NCBI GenBank assembly: GCA_022708505.1
Contig: JAKIYP010000004.1
Location: forward strand, 1-64,000
Source: Bacteroidota bacterium
GTDB lineage: Bacteria; Bacteroidota; Bacteroidia; Bacteroidales; Paludibacteraceae
DNA length: 64,000 nt
Reading direction: 5' to 3'
Shown: piece after piece, positions 44,080 to 52,362 of the stretch
Position numbering within the stretch: the first letter of the stretch is position 1
Layout of the letters: each line of letters begins with the position of its first letter
Translations under genes and position numbers: made by a program
Notes under the pieces: generated by a model
Told to the model about the DNA's origin: nothing
The model's database searches: none
What the model saw: only the letters and a program-made list of their open reading frames with translations

Positions 44080-45519
44080 ATGAAAACAAAACTTATTTTT
44101 AACAGTATGGGAGCAGTCCTGCTGGCTTCAGCTTCCTGTACACAAGCAAAAAATGAACAACCAAACATTATTTATATCCTGGCAGATGATTTGGGATATG
44201 GCGATTTGGGTTGTTACGGACAAGAAATTATCCAAACGCCGAATCTGGATGCAATGGCTGCTAACGGGATACGTTTTACGCAACATTATGCCGGTTCAAC
44301 CGTCAGCGCTCCCTCCCGCTCGGCATTGATGACCGGGTTGCATACAGGGCATACCTTCATCAGGGGAAACAAGGAACATAATCCGGAAGGGCAATATCCC
44401 CTGCCTGCAGACACCTATACCATCGGAAAAATGTTGCAGGAAGCAGGTTATGTAACAGGAGCTTTCGGGAAATGGGGCTTAGGGTATCCCGGTTCAGAGG
44501 GTGATCCTAATAACCAGGGATTTAATGAGTTCTTCGGATATAATTGCCAGCGTCTGGCTCATCATTATTTTCCGGATCACCTGTATCACAACCAGGAAAA
44601 AGTGATCCTGGAAGGTAATCAGGGTTTGAAAAAAGAACAATATGCACCGGATATTATCCAGGAAAAAACGCTGGAGTTTATCCGGACGAATGCTGATAAG
44701 AAATTCTTCCTGTTTGTTCCTCATATCATACCCCATGCCGAATTAGTAGCTCCCGACGATAGCATTTATGCGCTCTACAAAGGAAAGATTCAGGAAGTGA
44801 AATCATACAAGGGGGTTGATAGCGGGGAGAATTATAAAAACGGACCTTATGGTTCGTCGCAACTTCCACGAACTGACTTCGCGGCTATGGTTACCCGACT
44901 CGATATGCATGTTGGACAAATTGTCGCGGAATTGAAACGGCTGGGAATTGAGAAAAATACCCTGATTATTTTTAGTAGTGATAACGGTCCGCACCGGGAA
45001 GGTGGTGCCGATCCGGACTTCTTCCAAAGTTACGGACCTTTGCGTGGCTATAAACGTGATTTGTTCGAAGGGGGAATACGTGTCCCGATGATTGCTTACT
45101 GGCCCGGAAAAATAAAAGCCGGTGGAGTTTCAGATCACATTTCTGCATTTTGGGATATGTTGCCTACTTTCCGGGAACTATCCGGTAGCAAGGCTGAGGT
45201 TAAAACCGACGGAATTTCATTAGTTTCTACATTATTGTCGAAGAAAGGTCAAAAGACGCATCCTTATTTGTACTGGGAGTTCCATGAACAGGGAGGTCGC
45301 ATCGCGGTCAGAAAAGGAAACTGGAAAGGCGTGAAACTTAATTACGCTAAGAAACCTAATGCGCCGATGCTTTTGTTCGACTTGTCAATTGATTTAAGAG
45401 AAGAAAACAACGTTGCGAATCAACATCCGGAGGTTGTTGCTGAACTGGAACAAATCATGAAGGAGTCGCATGAACCTTCGGAGGTGTTTAACTTTGGATC
45501 ACCGACGATAATTCAGTAA
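44080..45519 (+). CDS. S1-family sulfatase, Ser-type (5 of 5), possible lipoprotein
   Basis: The N-terminus MKTKLIFNSMGAVLLASASC could be a lipoprotein signal with Cys20, although the lipobox (SASC) is weak. Metal ligands are in ILADDLGYGDLG (Asp36/Asp37), the maturation motif is S76-A-P-S-R80 in GSTVSAPSRSALMTGLHTG, and the second metal site is IFSSDNGPHREGGADPDFFQS followed by PLRGYKRDLFEGGIRVPMIAYW. At 479 aa it is normal for an arylsulfatase A-like S1 enzyme. It ends the sulfatase tandem and is followed by a hairpin terminator at 45543-45576. Confidence 0.93.
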   Translation: MKTKLIFNSMGAVLLASASCTQAKNEQPNIIYILADDLGYGDLGCYGQEIIQTPNLDAMAANGIRFTQHYAGSTVSAPSRSALMTGLHTGHTFIRGNKEHNPEGQYPLPADTYTIGKMLQEAGYVTGAFGKWGLGYPGSEGDPNNQGFNEFFGYNCQRLAHHYFPDHLYHNQEKVILEGNQGLKKEQYAPDIIQEKTLEFIRTNADKKFFLFVPHIIPHAELVAPDDSIYALYKGKIQEVKSYKGVDSGENYKNGPYGSSQLPRTDFAAMVTRLDMHVGQIVAELKRLGIEKNTLIIFSSDNGPHREGGADPDFFQSYGPLRGYKRDLFEGGIRVPMIAYWPGKIKAGGVSDHISAFWDMLPTFRELSGSKAEVKTDGISLVSTLLSKKGQKTHPYLYWEFHEQGGRIAVRKGNWKGVKLNYAKKPNAPMLLFDLSIDLREENNVANQHPEVVAELEQIMKESHEPSEVFNFGSPTIIQ

Positions 45520-45542
45520 AGTATTACATCTTATATTTGTGA

Positions 45543-45576
45543 AAGTGGGGGAATGAATAATTATTCCCCAACTTTT
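45543..45576 (+). terminator. intrinsic terminator after the sulfatase tandem
   Basis: GGGGAAT (45548-45554) pairs with ATTCCCC (45563-45569), extended outward by AGT/ACT around a G-A mismatch, and is followed by TTTT (45573-45576). It separates the sulfatase run from the next gene, which has its own candidate promoter. Confidence 0.65.
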
Positions 45577-45613
45577 GGTTAAAATTTCTGTTATGTTTCT
45601 TTGTAAACTATCT

Positions 45614-45621
45614 TATTTTTG
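45614..45621 (+). promoter_or_regulatory. candidate Bacteroidota -7 element (TATTTTTG)
   Basis: TATTTTTG followed by C matches the TAnnTTTG(C) consensus of Bacteroidota housekeeping promoters. It lies just downstream of a terminator and 60 bp before the ATG at 45681. No convincing TTTG -33 box at the right spacing is seen, so confidence is limited. Confidence 0.4.
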
Positions 45622-45680
45622 CAGATAACCATGTTTTCAATACGTGATTTCTAGTTATCAACCATTAAATATTTCCTATA

Positions 45681-47348
45681 ATGAGAGAAAAATTACATGC
45701 ATTCAAAAGTAAAGCTATTTACAGCTTTTGTTTATTTTTTTTAGTGACATCGGTTTCTATCCTGCATGCCCAGGATATTCTGCTTGGTCAATACGAGTTT
45801 CTGACCGGCGAAAATCAGTTGAAGCCTTCTGTTGTTACTTCCGGATTAACATTTTCGGATGTAATGATTGAAAATGATGGCTTAACTGTTGAATACATTG
45901 ACAATACGCTGGTGACATCAGCCTGGCCTGCTTCATTATCAACGCATCCCGGTGCCAAATGTGTCCAGTTTGCAATTTCGAAAGGTAGTTTCCTGAGTGA
46001 ATACAATGTGTATAAGATCGTGTTGTACTATAAAGCTACCGGTGCAAAACACCGTATTGATGCTTATTATGGAGATGCTGTTAACCCCGTTAATCTGGCT
46101 TGTAAGCGAACCGGACAAAATGCTGTAGATTTTGTTATTACCGAAATGGATGAAGGACGTAACAGTAATGGCGTATTATTTCCGGCCATTATGGATGATG
46201 CGCAAACTTATTATGCCATTGCATTTCAACAACCAACTGAGGCTGATCAGGTTACGTTTAATAAAATAGAAGTGTGGGGGACTGCAACGCCAGCTGCTTC
46301 TGCTGTTACCGTTGATGTACTGTCTAAAGCCATCAATTCCACTTATGGTTATCCGTTGACTTTTCCCGTACAAGTGTCAGGTCTTACCGCATCACAGGAT
46401 GTTGCATTGAGTATTACAGGGGAAAATGCCGGAATGTTCACGATTGATAAATCAACGCTGACTGCCTCTGAACTGAATGCAGGTGATCAAACTGTTCAGG
46501 TAACTTATCAGTCTTCTGTCCGTACCTTAAATTTGGAAAGCAATGCGCATTTTCAACACCAGGCTGTTTTAAAACTACAAAGTGCTGAAATACCAACCAT
46601 TGAAATTCCGATTTATGCGTCTTGTCATGTTTTGTACGAGGATTTTGCTGCTTATGATTCAGTAAAACCGAATACAGCAGAAGGAGTACCGCCCGTGTTT
46701 ACAGATTTCCCTGTTATTCCCGGGAATGAAATGCAGACTGGTATTGATGGCTGGTCAGGCGATTATCTTTATGCTTATGTAACCGGAAAAACTTTTGGTT
46801 CTGTAAATATGGCTTCATCTGCAACAGATTCGGCATATTTAGTTTCTCCTGCTGTTGATTTAAGTCAACCTTTCAATGTAACAGTTACTTTCAGAAGCTT
46901 TGATAAGGGTACAGACGGCAGATTCTTTATATACCTGGATGATCAATTGATGTTCAGCGACGTGAATACAACAAACTCTATCAAAACGGTTACGACTGAA
47001 ACCTACGTGGGAACAGCATCCAGTAAAATTAAATTTACAGGGTTTAAAGCAGATGGTAATCAGATAATTGTAGATGACATCATGGTGAATTATTCAAGTC
47101 AGTCACCGGTAAATGAGACTGGGTTGTTAGATGTTCCTGATGGTAGTGTAAACATTCATCCCAACGGTATTGAGTTAATGGGCTATGAGGGTATGCGGGT
47201 TGAAGTGTATGCCATATCCGGAGTGAAAATCAGTGAACGTATACGCCTGGCTGATCATGATTTCATTGCATTGAGGGATAAAGGATGTTATATTGTGAAA
47301 ATTCAGGATGGTATGAATCAGTTTGCCAGAAAGATTATTATACAATAA
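45681..47348 (+). CDS. non-catalytic modular T9SS cargo, third paralogue
   Basis: Signal peptide (...SVSILHAQ), N-terminal module (about 33-208) from ILLGQYEFLTGENQLKP to TFNKIEVWG, an Ig/ASH-like domain with LTASELNAGDQTVQVTYQSS, and a domain with SPAVDLSQPFNVTVTFRS and IIVDDIMVNY. A T9SS type A tail (VEVYAISGVKISERI...KGCYIVKI, ending KIIIQ) closes the protein. It is related to the proteins at 6877 and 8876 but lacks their second Ig-like domain, giving 555 aa. No enzymatic motif is apparent. It appears to start its own transcription unit, between terminators at 45543-45576 and 47370-47405. Surface glycan binding is inferred only from architecture and context. Confidence 0.72.
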   Translation: MREKLHAFKSKAIYSFCLFFLVTSVSILHAQDILLGQYEFLTGENQLKPSVVTSGLTFSDVMIENDGLTVEYIDNTLVTSAWPASLSTHPGAKCVQFAISKGSFLSEYNVYKIVLYYKATGAKHRIDAYYGDAVNPVNLACKRTGQNAVDFVITEMDEGRNSNGVLFPAIMDDAQTYYAIAFQQPTEADQVTFNKIEVWGTATPAASAVTVDVLSKAINSTYGYPLTFPVQVSGLTASQDVALSITGENAGMFTIDKSTLTASELNAGDQTVQVTYQSSVRTLNLESNAHFQHQAVLKLQSAEIPTIEIPIYASCHVLYEDFAAYDSVKPNTAEGVPPVFTDFPVIPGNEMQTGIDGWSGDYLYAYVTGKTFGSVNMASSATDSAYLVSPAVDLSQPFNVTVTFRSFDKGTDGRFFIYLDDQLMFSDVNTTNSIKTVTTETYVGTASSKIKFTGFKADGNQIIVDDIMVNYSSQSPVNETGLLDVPDGSVNIHPNGIELMGYEGMRVEVYAISGVKISERIRLADHDFIALRDKGCYIVKIQDGMNQFARKIIIQ

Positions 47349-47369
47349 ATAGTTATTAATCAAGTGTGT

Positions 47370-47405
47370 AAAAACGGCTGTGTTTGTATCGATACGGCCG
47401 TTTTT
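47370..47405 (+). terminator. intrinsic terminator
   Basis: AAAAACGGC (47370-47378) pairs perfectly with GCCGTTTTT (47397-47405), and about five further inner pairs are possible. The stem ends in a T-run. This is a strong terminator between two T9SS cargo genes. Confidence 0.8.
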
Positions 47406-47439
47406 AGTTCAAAAACTATATTAAATAAAGCATTTTAAA

Positions 47440-50400
47440 ATGAGGTTTATATTTGGGCTTATATTATCAATATTTTCTTTGTTTGTTTTTTCCCAACAAA
47501 CAGTAAACATCACTTACACTTTTAACAATGACTTGTTGGCGACTGCCAGTGTACCCAATATTGTTAATCCGGATCAGGTGGTCTTTGGCGGTCAGAAACT
47601 AGCATACAAAGGTTTGGTGGATGATGGCGGAAATCATGTTGCGAAATCAACCATCAGTAATAATAATGCTACAAACTACACATTTACTTATGTACGCTGC
47701 GATATCCGCCCGGTTTGGGGATATGTAATCAAGATTGAAGAAATAAAGATCAGGCACCGTAGTCTGAAAACAGGAAATAACTATGCTTTTAGAATAGGTG
47801 CATCGACAAACGGACTTTTACCTGTAAACACCAACAGCGACGAGTCAACTGAAAATACATCTTTACCCGGTATTTATGCCTATCATACATTTACACCGGG
47901 CAATCAGGTTGCCGTAGCTGGAGGTAACAATTATGTTTCAGCTTTTATAACTCCGCGCGGAGCATCGACTTCAAACGATATATTTGATTGGCATATTGAC
48001 CAGATTGAAATCAAACTGAGTTACACAAAATTACTGGATGTGCCGGAATTCAGGATTGATTATCCTTTTGATTCTCAAAGTTCAGCTCCTGTGATTGAAG
48101 GGTCCCCAAATATCCATGCATCAAACATGACAGCCCAGGCAGCAGATGAAGGAATAACCTCTGGCGGAAAATACTGGCTAAAGCTTAATGCAAATAGCAA
48201 TGTGATTTCATTCAGGGATTTTGGTTTATTGTTTGACTTAACTCCTCAGACCGGATATGAAGTCATGATGAAAAATTATGAAATCGTGCATGCAGGAAGC
48301 GGTGTTCCCAACGAATCGAGGGTAAACCGGATTGGACTTTTTCGCGATATTTCACGTGCTGAAGCAGGTGTAGAAGTGGGGCGCGATGACTTCACCAGCT
48401 ATGCCGGACGTGCTGTTTACGGAGATGCTGTGCTTTCAACGGCTTTCAAAAGGTCAGTGATTACTGATAATTACATTTTTAATAACAGATGTTATTATAC
48501 CATCAGTGTTAACCGGCATTGGACTCCCAATCTGGAAGAGTACTGGACTGTAGATAATGTGCGAATTAATGGTTGGGTTATTCCCGCCGGTCGTGAAAAC
48601 TTACTCAGGATAATTCTGGAGGGCGGTGACTTGTTGTTAAATGCAAAAAAAGGGGATGAAGCAGGCAGTTACACCGAAGTGAAATACAATGACTTTAACC
48701 AGTTGTTGTCTAATGCACTTGTTGCATTGATGAATCCTTCACTGACTTTATCTGAAGTTGATTCTGTTACAGCCACTGTTCACGATGCTGTATTGAAATT
48801 TCCGGGTCAGGTGAATAGTGGTGATTTAACAGTAAGTATAAATACCAATGCCGGCATACCTTTAACGGAAGGCTTTGCCGGATTCAATATGCGTATTGCT
48901 GATGGTCCCTGGACCTATACAAATCCTGCATTTAAAGCAGGTGTTAAAGAAATGTCACCCGGATTTCTACGCTATTTTTCAGGGACCTCAGGCGATTATT
49001 TCGATATGCATACCGGTCAGTATGTATTGCAATGGTTCGAGGGTATGTCGAAAAATTACAACCAGCAAGGGGAGGATAGTAGCAACGATGATTTTAAATC
49101 CATACCTGATTTATATAAGTGGATGGAAGGGAAAGGTGCCCACCGGTTTATGGATTATGCTATGTTATGCGGAGAACTGGGAGCTAAATTGGTTGTTACC
49201 TGGAATGGTTTTTTTGATTCTCCTCGTAAAGTAGCACAGTTTGCCCGCTTTTGTAAAAACAATAATATCGTGGTCGATTATTGGCAGTTTACCAACGAGC
49301 CAAATGCTTTTCCTTATCCGAATTATGGCTTTTGGAATGATGGTGAAGACTACATGCACAAGACGAAAGAAATTGCAGATTCAATATTGTCGGTCTTTCC
49401 CGATGCAAATTTAGCTGCCTTCTATGGAGCCTGGCCTAAATCAGTTTTTCCTGCTAAAATAAAGGCATATCAGGACAAAAATAATCGATTTTGGGACTAT
49501 GTCTCTTTCCATGCATATCCTACCCGAAGAGATGAAGATGTGTTGTTTAACGACGGTTATCTGACCGCCAATCATGAATTGCAAAATTCAACAGGTACAG
49601 ATTATTTCAACAGTATTACCGATGTAACCTGGCCAAATGCCAAAATGCTCATGACAGAGTTTGGGGTATGGAATAGTTCGCTTAATAACACAAATTATTC
49701 GGCAATATATGTAGCTGAGTATTTCATGCGTATGTCCAATCAATCCCAAGCCTGGATGATTGGGAAGCATCACATCAGCAGCGCTGTTTCGCCGTTAAAT
49801 AATTTTCAGACAGAGATCATGCAGGCATATCAGAATAAAACACCACTGAACACCGATTTGTTAAATACAGGTTTTCGTATCACGACGGAAGGTTATGGAC
49901 ATTACATTATAAATAAGGCGTTGAACAATAGTAGTTTCAGCTGGCAAACAACGCATGACAATACGGATGTAGTGCCTAAACGGTTCAGTGGTTCTATACC
50001 AGCAATTTATGCAACTTCCTATAAGGGTATCAACGACAGGGATTTTTTATTGATAACGAACAAAACCGGAAATGTGTATGATTTGAATATTCTGATTGAT
50101 GGTGCCTTGCTGACACGGAAAGCAATCATCGAATACTTCACGGAAACAGACCCATCAAAACCTGTCACCACTGTCTTATTGGACAGCATGCCAGCTAACC
50201 AAATCAAGGTACCTCCCTATTCGGTGATGCGGGTTGAATGGCTAAAAGATGCAATGGCAATTCCGGCTCCGAAGGCTCCGCGCATTTACAGTGTCGACCA
50301 TGGTAATGGTTCGGTCAGGTTAAAATGGTGGAAACGTCCCGTCGCTGAAAGCTATCAGGTGCGATATGGCACTGCCCCGGGAGTATATACTGAAATAGCA

Positions 50401-51339
50401 GAAGTGAATAGTCCCGAGCTGGAAATAAGTGGCTTAGCGTCCGGATTAACCTATTATTTTACGGTTACAGCCAGTAATGCCGGTGGTACAAGTCAACCTT
50501 CAAATGAAGTCTCTACCCGGGTAGAGGTTCCGTCTCAACCGAAAATTAATTTTATATATACTGAAGATGAACGCATCACCATTCACTGGGAGAGTGTGCC
50601 TTTTGCGAATGGCTACAGGGTGAAATATGGCACCAGTCCGGGAGTTTATACTCAGGTGATGGATGTGGGAAATACGACCGGTTATATTTTCCGTAAGATG
50701 CAAAATAACACCCGCTACTATATCAGCGTTACAGCATTTAACCGTTCAGGAGAAGGAAAGAATGCCCCTGAGGTATCAGCCATACCTGTTGTGAATCGTC
50801 CCTGGCCTCCTTACCTGGTTTTCGCGAAAGAAAGTGTTGATGGTACGGTGGAAATATCCTGGACCCCGTCCGACTCAACACACAACGCGGTGTTTGAAGT
50901 GTATTATTGTCCAACCCCCTGGGATGAATCGCGCTATGAGCTATTAGCAGATAATATTTCCGGAACAAGTGTGAAGGATTTCACTCCCCGGTCTAAGGGT
51001 TATCATTATTACAGGGTCAAATCCCGGAATCAAGTGGGAGAAAGTGTTTACTTTTCTAATATTGCTACAGTCGATAAAATGCGGGATGGCAATACAGGTA
51101 TACACGCCGGATTTCAACAACCGGTTATGATATATCCCAATCCCGCCGGCGATAAACTCTTTATCAAAAACAGAGATTCAAGCACGCCGGTGTCATACAA
51201 AGTTTATAATGCGATTGGTAAATTAATGAAAAAAGGCATCGGGAGTGAAATTGATATTGCCGGATGCGAAACAGGTCTGTTGATTGTGGAAGTTGATGAT
51301 GGTGTTGCCAATTTTCGGGAAATAATCATGAAAAACTGA
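47440..51339 (+). CDS. giant modular clan GH-A-like enzyme with two N-terminal modules, three FN3 domains and T9SS tail
   Basis: At 1299 aa it is the largest protein here. Signal peptide (1-18), then two tandem beta modules (about 22-195, ending FDWHIDQIEIKL; about 203-380, ending YWTVDNVRINGWV) of the kind found singly in other cargo, and a linker. A GH-A-like barrel follows (about 465-960) with acid/base candidate Glu620 in DYWQFTNEPNAFP and nucleophile candidate Glu740 in MLMTEFGVWN. Three fibronectin type III domains (about 965-1225, with VRYGTAPGVYTEI and VKYGTSPGVYTQV repeats) precede a T9SS type A tail with VMIYPNPAGDKLFI. The domain layout suggests an endo-acting surface enzyme. The barrel diverges from the other six GH-A proteins and no numbered family can be assigned. 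Confidence 0.75.
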   Translation: MRFIFGLILSIFSLFVFSQQTVNITYTFNNDLLATASVPNIVNPDQVVFGGQKLAYKGLVDDGGNHVAKSTISNNNATNYTFTYVRCDIRPVWGYVIKIEEIKIRHRSLKTGNNYAFRIGASTNGLLPVNTNSDESTENTSLPGIYAYHTFTPGNQVAVAGGNNYVSAFITPRGASTSNDIFDWHIDQIEIKLSYTKLLDVPEFRIDYPFDSQSSAPVIEGSPNIHASNMTAQAADEGITSGGKYWLKLNANSNVISFRDFGLLFDLTPQTGYEVMMKNYEIVHAGSGVPNESRVNRIGLFRDISRAEAGVEVGRDDFTSYAGRAVYGDAVLSTAFKRSVITDNYIFNNRCYYTISVNRHWTPNLEEYWTVDNVRINGWVIPAGRENLLRIILEGGDLLLNAKKGDEAGSYTEVKYNDFNQLLSNALVALMNPSLTLSEVDSVTATVHDAVLKFPGQVNSGDLTVSINTNAGIPLTEGFAGFNMRIADGPWTYTNPAFKAGVKEMSPGFLRYFSGTSGDYFDMHTGQYVLQWFEGMSKNYNQQGEDSSNDDFKSIPDLYKWMEGKGAHRFMDYAMLCGELGAKLVVTWNGFFDSPRKVAQFARFCKNNNIVVDYWQFTNEPNAFPYPNYGFWNDGEDYMHKTKEIADSILSVFPDANLAAFYGAWPKSVFPAKIKAYQDKNNRFWDYVSFHAYPTRRDEDVLFNDGYLTANHELQNSTGTDYFNSITDVTWPNAKMLMTEFGVWNSSLNNTNYSAIYVAEYFMRMSNQSQAWMIGKHHISSAVSPLNNFQTEIMQAYQNKTPLNTDLLNTGFRITTEGYGHYIINKALNNSSFSWQTTHDNTDVVPKRFSGSIPAIYATSYKGINDRDFLLITNKTGNVYDLNILIDGALLTRKAIIEYFTETDPSKPVTTVLLDSMPANQIKVPPYSVMRVEWLKDAMAIPAPKAPRIYSVDHGNGSVRLKWWKRPVAESYQVRYGTAPGVYTEIAEVNSPELEISGLASGLTYYFTVTASNAGGTSQPSNEVSTRVEVPSQPKINFIYTEDERITIHWESVPFANGYRVKYGTSPGVYTQVMDVGNTTGYIFRKMQNNTRYYISVTAFNRSGEGKNAPEVSAIPVVNRPWPPYLVFAKESVDGTVEISWTPSDSTHNAVFEVYYCPTPWDESRYELLADNISGTSVKDFTPRSKGYHYYRVKSRNQVGESVYFSNIATVDKMRDGNTGIHAGFQQPVMIYPNPAGDKLFIKNRDSSTPVSYKVYNAIGKLMKKGIGSEIDIAGCETGLLIVEVDDGVANFREIIMKN

Positions 51340-51362
51340 TAAATAGTAGTACTATGTTAAGA

Positions 51363-52253
51363 ATGAATAAGTTAATGATGTTGATGCTATTTCTGTTTGG
51401 TTTAAATTTGGGTTCAAACGCGCAGGAAATCAGAAAAATTGTGCTTCCGGTGTTGTATCAGGATACACCTCTTTCAAATGGATTGAGTGGTAAAGAGGAA
51501 GTAAATGATGCAGGAGCAGTATTTAATATTTCTACTGCAGAAATTACTGTCATGTTGCCGACATCCGGAGAGCCAACAAGTTGCGTAATCATGTTTCCCG
51601 GAGGAGCATATAAATTTGTCAATATTGTTGAAGCCGGTTTCAGAGGAGCAGAAATATTTAATAAAGCTGGAATTGCAGCTGTGGTGGTTAAGTACCGTTT
51701 ACCAAACGGGAATGGTCTGGTCTCTTTGGAAGATGGTACCCAGGTTATCCGGATGGTAAGACGTATGGCCAAAGAATGGAATATCAATCCAAATAAGATA
51801 GGAATTTACGGTTCTTCGGCAGGAGGACATTTAGCTTCCATGTTATCTGTTCATTGGAAACCAGCTAATCCTACATCCACAAACGAATGGGAACACTATA
51901 GTTCCCGTCCTGATTTTGTAATTTTAGTTAAGCCGGTTATCAATACAGCCGGTTCAGGAACCATGAAAAATTTTGCAGGAGAGAATCCTTCTGCAGATAA
52001 ATTACACTTTGCGAATTCACTCAACTTCATTTCCAAAGATTGTGCTCCTGCATTTATCGTGCATGCTACCACCGACAAAGCCGCACCTGTTCAGGGCTCC
52101 ATCAGTTATTATTTAAAACTGACAGAGAACGGAGTGCCTGCTGAGATGCATATCTTCGGTGAAGGAGGACATGGCGGAATTGGATTTAGAAACAAGAAGA
52201 ATCCTGAAGATGAGTGGGTGAATTTGCTCCTGCGATGGAAATATCTTTATTAG
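51363..52253 (+). CDS. exported alpha/beta-hydrolase, acetyl/acyl-esterase-like
   Basis: Counted from the ATG at 51354 (MLRMNKL...), the family triad is Ser155 in YGSSAGGHLAS, Asp241 in HATTDKAAP and His273 in GEGGHGGIGF, with an oxyanion-hole motif FPGGAY. These match the BD-FAE-like carbohydrate-esterase/lipase group that removes acetyl or other acyl groups from polysaccharides. I prefer the ATG at 51363 (MNKLMMLMLFLFGLNLGSNAQ) for the signal peptide; three residues are lost. It is the last gene of the PUL, 15 bp after the giant GH-A gene, and is closed by a strong terminator. The acyl group and sugar are unknown. Confidence 0.85.
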   Translation: MNKLMMLMLFLFGLNLGSNAQEIRKIVLPVLYQDTPLSNGLSGKEEVNDAGAVFNISTAEITVMLPTSGEPTSCVIMFPGGAYKFVNIVEAGFRGAEIFNKAGIAAVVVKYRLPNGNGLVSLEDGTQVIRMVRRMAKEWNINPNKIGIYGSSAGGHLASMLSVHWKPANPTSTNEWEHYSSRPDFVILVKPVINTAGSGTMKNFAGENPSADKLHFANSLNFISKDCAPAFIVHATTDKAAPVQGSISYYLKLTENGVPAEMHIFGEGGHGGIGFRNKKNPEDEWVNLLLRWKYLY

Positions 52254-52265
52254 TACATCATAATA

Positions 52266-52321
52266 TTGAATCCTCAAAATCAGTTAGATTCATATATCTG
52301 ATCTTGAGGATTCAATTTTTT
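52266..52321. terminator. bidirectional terminator at the PUL boundary
   Basis: TTGAATCCTCAA (52266-52277) pairs perfectly with TTGAGGATTCAA (52304-52315), with five more inner pairs after one mismatch. It is followed by six T on the + strand. Lying between convergent genes, it should end the + strand PUL transcript and may also serve the - strand gene. Confidence 0.85.
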
Positions 52322-52362
52322 CTGTTTAAATTTTACATAGTGGAACTGATTCGTGCATAGTT

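Noticed and set aside
97..52253. Assignment of the PUL to ulvan, carrageenan or agar
   Set aside because: RhmA-like aldolase and glucuronidase would fit ulvan, and galactosidase-type GH2 would fit red-algal galactans, but no ulvan lyase, GH88/105, GH78, GH16, GH117, GH127 or GH129-like gene is visible in the window.
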